Source: Pseudomonadota bacterium (lineage in GTDB: Bacteria > Pseudomonadota > Alphaproteobacteria > Rhizobiales > Devosiaceae). Taken from it: a stretch of 7,805 nucleotides of DNA. Numbering within the stretch: the stretch's first letter is position 1; each line of letters opens with the position of its first letter. The stretch spans positions 1 through 7,805 of the forward strand of contig JAEWHZ010000311.1 of NCBI GenBank assembly GCA_023387585.1, in the 5' to 3' direction. This document shows, piece by piece, positions 5,483 to 7,805 of the stretch. Made by a program: the position numbers and the translations under genes. The notes beneath the pieces are model-generated. The model worked only from the letters and a program-made list of their open reading frames with translations. It made no database searches and was not told the DNA's origin.

Positions 5483-6019
5483 ATGATCTTCTCGTTGTTC
5501 AAGAAAAATCGTGACGCGGACGCAGTCCACGCGGTCTATTCCGCCATTGTGGCGCAATCCCGGCGACCGGAATTCTACGCCGAATGGGCGGTGCCGGACA
5601 CGGTGACCGGACGATTCGACATGATCAGCCTGCATGTCGCATTGCTGTTCCGGCGCCTGCGCGGGCAGACCGGGCCGGAGCGCGAATTCGCCCAGGCGGT
5701 GTTCGACCTGTTCTTCGCCGACATGGACCGCTCGCTGCGCGAGATGGGCGTGACCGACATGGGCGTACCCAAGAAAATCCAGAAGATGGGCAACATCTTC
5801 TTCGGCCTCTTGGCCGCCATCGACGCGCCGATGAAGTTCCAGAACCGCGACGGGGTGCGCGCCGCGCTGTCGCGCAATATCTACGACGCCGCCGAGCCGG
5901 ACGGGGCAGGGCATCTGGCCGATTATGTGATGATGCAGGACGCCCATCTCGCCACCCAGAAGGCGGACGAGATCATGGCCGGCCGGATCGAGCTCGCACC
6001 GGTGCGGATCGCGGCATGA
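5483..6019 (+). CDS. Ubiquinol-cytochrome c chaperone (CBP3-like)
   Basis: The protein belongs to the Ubiq_cyt_C_chap family, the bacterial relatives of mitochondrial Cbp3/UQCC1. Cbp3 helps cytochrome b synthesis and assembly of the bc1 complex; the bacterial role is inferred from this. The 178 residues carry the hallmarks in order: an N-terminal FSLFKKNRDADAVHAVYSAI, then PEFYAEWAVPDTVTGRFDMI (29-48), LHVALLFRRLR (50-60), FDLFFADMDRSLREMGVTDM and GVPKKIQKMGNIFFG. There is no signal peptide or membrane helix, consistent with a cytosolic or membrane-peripheral assembly factor. The ATG has only a weak GAAG ribosome binding site. Its TGA overlaps the ATG of the DUF177 gene, so the two are translationally coupled. 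Confidence 0.92.
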   Translation: MIFSLFKKNRDADAVHAVYSAIVAQSRRPEFYAEWAVPDTVTGRFDMISLHVALLFRRLRGQTGPEREFAQAVFDLFFADMDRSLREMGVTDMGVPKKIQKMGNIFFGLLAAIDAPMKFQNRDGVRAALSRNIYDAAEPDGAGHLADYVMMQDAHLATQKADEIMAGRIELAPVRIAA

Positions 6020-6564
6020 CCCGCCCCGCGCAGCCCCTGCTCGTCGATGCCGTGATGCGCATCGAGCCGATGCCGGCCGGTGGACGGCAGGTGTCGGTGA
6101 AGGCCGACGAGGCCGAATGCGCCCGGATCGCCGAGCGGCTCAAGGTCACCACGATCGAACGGCTCGAAGCGGAGCTGGAGGCCGTGCGGTTGCGCGGCGG
6201 AATCCGGGTGACCGGTGATGTGCGCGCCAGGACGGTGCAGCCCTGTGTCGTCACCTTCGAGCCGGTGGCGCAGGACATCGACGAGCCGGTCGACCGCATC
6301 TTCCTGCCGGCTTCGCAGCGCGCCCGCGACCCCGGCCCGGGCAGCGAATCCTATATCGACCTGGAAGGCGACGATCCGCCCGACTATTTCGAGGGGATCG
6401 ACATCGATCTGAGCGAACTGATCGTCGAGACCGTGGCCCTGGCGCTCGACCCCTATCCACGGGCGCCGGGAGCGGAAGTCGAGGCCGGCCCGGAGCCGGA
6501 GGATCGCGACGACGGACCCTTCGCGGCCCTGCGCCGCCTCAAGGGCGACGGTGAACAAGGATGA
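6016..6564 (+). CDS. DUF177 / YceD family protein (23S rRNA accumulation)
   Basis: The start ATG overlaps the chaperone's stop in an ATGA junction; a longer frame upstream is only a shadow of that gene. The 182-residue product shows the DUF177 pattern: CVVTFEPV (77-84), ESYIDLEGDDPPDYFEGIDI (111-130), DLSELIVETVALALDPYPRAPGA (131-153) and the C-terminal FAALRRLK (169-176). YceD in E. coli and plants is required for normal 23S rRNA accumulation, and the family is usually found beside rpmF (ribosomal protein L32) and plsX. Here rpmF is absent and 85 bases separate it from plsX. I believe this is the usual alphaproteobacterial arrangement. C77 is a single cysteine, so no zinc site is evident. 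The protein is acidic and cytosolic. Confidence 0.92.
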   Translation: MTRPAQPLLVDAVMRIEPMPAGGRQVSVKADEAECARIAERLKVTTIERLEAELEAVRLRGGIRVTGDVRARTVQPCVVTFEPVAQDIDEPVDRIFLPASQRARDPGPGSESYIDLEGDDPPDYFEGIDIDLSELIVETVALALDPYPRAPGAEVEAGPEPEDRDDGPFAALRRLKGDGEQG

Positions 6565-6583
6565 CACTGCGTCCGAGCGGCAC

Positions 6584-6611
6584 TTGCGCGGGCAAGATGA
6601 TGGGATATGTT
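6584..6611 (+). promoter_or_regulatory. Candidate promoter for plsX-fabH
   Basis: TTGCGC (6584-6589), 16 bases, then TATGTT (6606-6611) in the gap after the DUF177 gene. TATGTT is a common -10 form in alphaproteobacterial housekeeping promoters. Transcription would begin near 6618, about 32 bases before the plsX ATG. This supports the internal start at 6650 over the longer GTG start at 6551, which lies upstream of the promoter. Assigned by eye. Confidence 0.4.
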
Positions 6612-6617
6612 CACCCC

Positions 6618-6633
6618 GAACCCGGTTCCGGGT
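6618..6633. promoter_or_regulatory. Overlapping dyads between the plsX promoter and start
   Basis: GAACC-C-GGTTC (6618-6628) and ACCCGG-TT-CCGGGT (6620-6633) overlap just downstream of the proposed -10 box, around the predicted transcription start. A repressor bound here would block plsX-fabH transcription; alternatively the second dyad forms a short hairpin in the leader. I recognise no known operator. Short GC-rich dyads are common in this genome, so chance is possible. Confidence 0.25.
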
Positions 6634-6649
6634 CAGTCAGCGGGCGGTA

Positions 6650-7720
6650 ATGACCGAAAATATCCGTATTTCCGTCGATGCCATGGGCGGCGACAAGGGG
6701 CCGGGAATCGTTCTCCATGGGGCCCGGCTTGCCTTGCGCGAGCGCAAGAACAGCCAGTTCATCTTTCATGGCCGCGAGGGCGAGCTGACGCCCCTGCTCG
6801 AGCAGTTTCCCGAGCTCAAGCCGGTGTCCACCATACGCCACAGCGACAACGTGATCGCCATGGACGAGAAGCCCAGCCAGGCCCTGCGCAAGGGACGCGG
6901 CAACTCTTCCATGTGGGCCGCGCTGCAATCGGTGAAGGACGGCGAGGCGGATGTGTGCATCTCGGGCGGAAATACCGGGGCGCTGATGGCCATGGCCACC
7001 ATGTGCCTGCGCCCGATAGAAGGCATTTCGCGCCCTGGCATCGCCGCCATCTGGCCGACCATGCGCTCGGACATCATCGTGCTCGACGTGGGCGCGACCA
7101 TCGGTGCCGATGCGCGCCAGCTCGTCGATTTCACCATTCTCGGGGCGGCGCTGGCGCGGGCGCTGTTCGACGAGGAGGCGCCGACCGTGGGGCTGCTCAA
7201 TGTCGGCACCGAGGACGTCAAGGGCCTCGATTCGATCAAGGAGGCCGGCGCGCTGCTGGCCGCCGCGCGCAATGCCGGCTTCGTCTATCACGGCTTCGTC
7301 GAGGGCGACGACATCGGCAAGGGCACGGTGGACGTGGTGGTGACCGAGGGTTTCACCGGCAATATCGCGCTCAAGACCGCCGAGGGCACGGCCCGACAGG
7401 TCGGCACCTATGTGCGCAATGCGCTCAAGGCCAATCTGATGAGCAAGGTGGGCGCGATCTTCGCGCGCCAGGCGCTCGACGCGCTGCGCCGCAAGCTCGA
7501 CCCCCGCACGGTCAATGGCGGGGTGTTCCTGGGACTCAACGGCATCGTCATCAAGTCGCATGGCGGCACCGACGAGATCGGCTACAACAGCGCGCTCGGG
7601 CTGGCCTATGAAATGGCCCGCAGCCGGCTTATCGACAAGATCGGGGAAGGCATGCGACGCTTTCCGCCCATGCCGGCCGAAACCGCGGCCGACATCCAGC
7701 CAGAGGCCAAACCGGCGTGA
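6650..7720 (+). CDS. plsX: Phosphate acyltransferase PlsX
   Basis: PlsX is a peripheral membrane enzyme that makes acyl-phosphate from acyl-ACP and phosphate, the acyl donor for PlsY in phosphatidic acid synthesis. From the ATG at 6650 the protein is 356 residues, the usual size. Motifs in order are ISVDAMGGDKGPG (7-19), SGGNTGALMAMATM (from 105), RPGIAAIWPT, VLDVGATIGAD, GLLNVGTEDVKG, VTEGFTGNIALKTAEGTARQ (from 231) and GGVFLGLNGIVIKSHGG. The open frame extends to a GTG at 6551, inside the DUF177 gene. The extra 33 residues are not conserved in character, and a candidate promoter lies within them, so the shorter form is preferred. The ribosome binding site is a modest GGGCGG. The stop overlaps the fabH GTG, indicating coupling of the phospholipid and fatty-acid initiation enzymes. 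Confidence 0.97.
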   Translation: MTENIRISVDAMGGDKGPGIVLHGARLALRERKNSQFIFHGREGELTPLLEQFPELKPVSTIRHSDNVIAMDEKPSQALRKGRGNSSMWAALQSVKDGEADVCISGGNTGALMAMATMCLRPIEGISRPGIAAIWPTMRSDIIVLDVGATIGADARQLVDFTILGAALARALFDEEAPTVGLLNVGTEDVKGLDSIKEAGALLAAARNAGFVYHGFVEGDDIGKGTVDVVVTEGFTGNIALKTAEGTARQVGTYVRNALKANLMSKVGAIFARQALDALRRKLDPRTVNGGVFLGLNGIVIKSHGGTDEIGYNSALGLAYEMARSRLIDKIGEGMRRFPPMPAETAADIQPEAKPA

Positions 7721-7805
7721 CAAGACTGCGTTCCGCGATTCGTGGGGTAGGGGGCTACCTTCCGCAAAAAGTGCTGACCAACGAGGATCTGTCCAAGATC
7801 GTCGA
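7717..7805 (+). CDS. fabH: Beta-ketoacyl-ACP synthase III (FabH), N-terminal part
   Basis: The gene starts with GTG (7717-7719) overlapping the plsX TGA in a GTGA junction and runs off the right edge. The 29 visible residues begin MTRLRSAIRGVGGYLPQKVL and continue TNEDLSKIV, the standard N-terminus of FabH (G-x-G-x-Y-L-P-x-x-V-L-T-N-x-D-L). FabH condenses acetyl-CoA with malonyl-ACP to start type II fatty acid synthesis. The catalytic Cys-His-Asn triad lies outside the window. The plsX-fabH pairing is conserved across many bacteria and strengthens the call from this short stretch. Confidence 0.93.
   Translation, partial: MTRLRSAIRGVGGYLPQKVLTNEDLSKIV

Noticed and set aside
6611..7723. 370-residue minus-strand frame opposite plsX
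   Set aside because: Antisense shadow of plsX with biased composition and no recognisable motif.

Overview
The window is GC-rich (roughly two thirds G+C) chromosomal DNA from an alphaproteobacterium, most likely of the order Hyphomicrobiales (Rhizobiales). Evidence is the gene order glyA-nrdR-ribD-nusB followed by bamE / CBP3-like chaperone / DUF177 / plsX / fabH, an alphaproteobacterial small DUF6898-type gene upstream of glyA, and an intergenic pair of CCCCGG-type palindromes. I cannot name the genus from sequence alone.

Layout. Bases 1-181 hold the C-terminal end of an L,D-transpeptidase (plus strand), followed by a 70-residue DUF6898-like gene with a TTG start (213-425). A 440-base gap (426-865) carries an inverted pair of palindromic repeats, a perfect dyad and possibly a short upstream ORF. 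Then comes a tight plus-strand cluster: glyA (866-2170), nrdR (2178-2648) and a divergent ribD-like gene (2645-3736, ATGA overlap). After a 70-base gap with a candidate promoter comes nusB (3807-4304). Converging on nusB from the minus strand is a probable two-gene unit: a BamE-type lipoprotein (5328-4876) followed by a RibD_C/DHFR-family reductase (4850-4320). Divergent from bamE on the plus strand are a ubiquinol-cytochrome c chaperone (5483-6019), a DUF177/YceD protein (6016-6564), plsX (6650-7720) and the start of fabH (7717 to the edge), mostly with ATGA/GTGA overlaps.

Functionally this is core metabolism: one-carbon supply (GlyA), repression of ribonucleotide reductase genes (NrdR), flavin synthesis (RibD-like), rRNA antitermination (NusB), outer-membrane assembly (BamE), bc1 complex assembly (chaperone), 23S rRNA/ribosome maturation (DUF177) and phospholipid and fatty-acid initiation (PlsX, FabH). 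I see no mobile element, CRISPR array, RNA gene or defence system, and I do not claim a new system.

The observation most worth a second look is the RibD-like protein. It is full length and intact, but it lacks a zinc-ligand cysteine in the deaminase domain (Ser at residue 91) and most signature residues of the reductase domain. The ribE and ribH genes that usually sit between ribD and nusB in rhizobia are absent here. The glyA leader, with its dyad and short ORF, is second.
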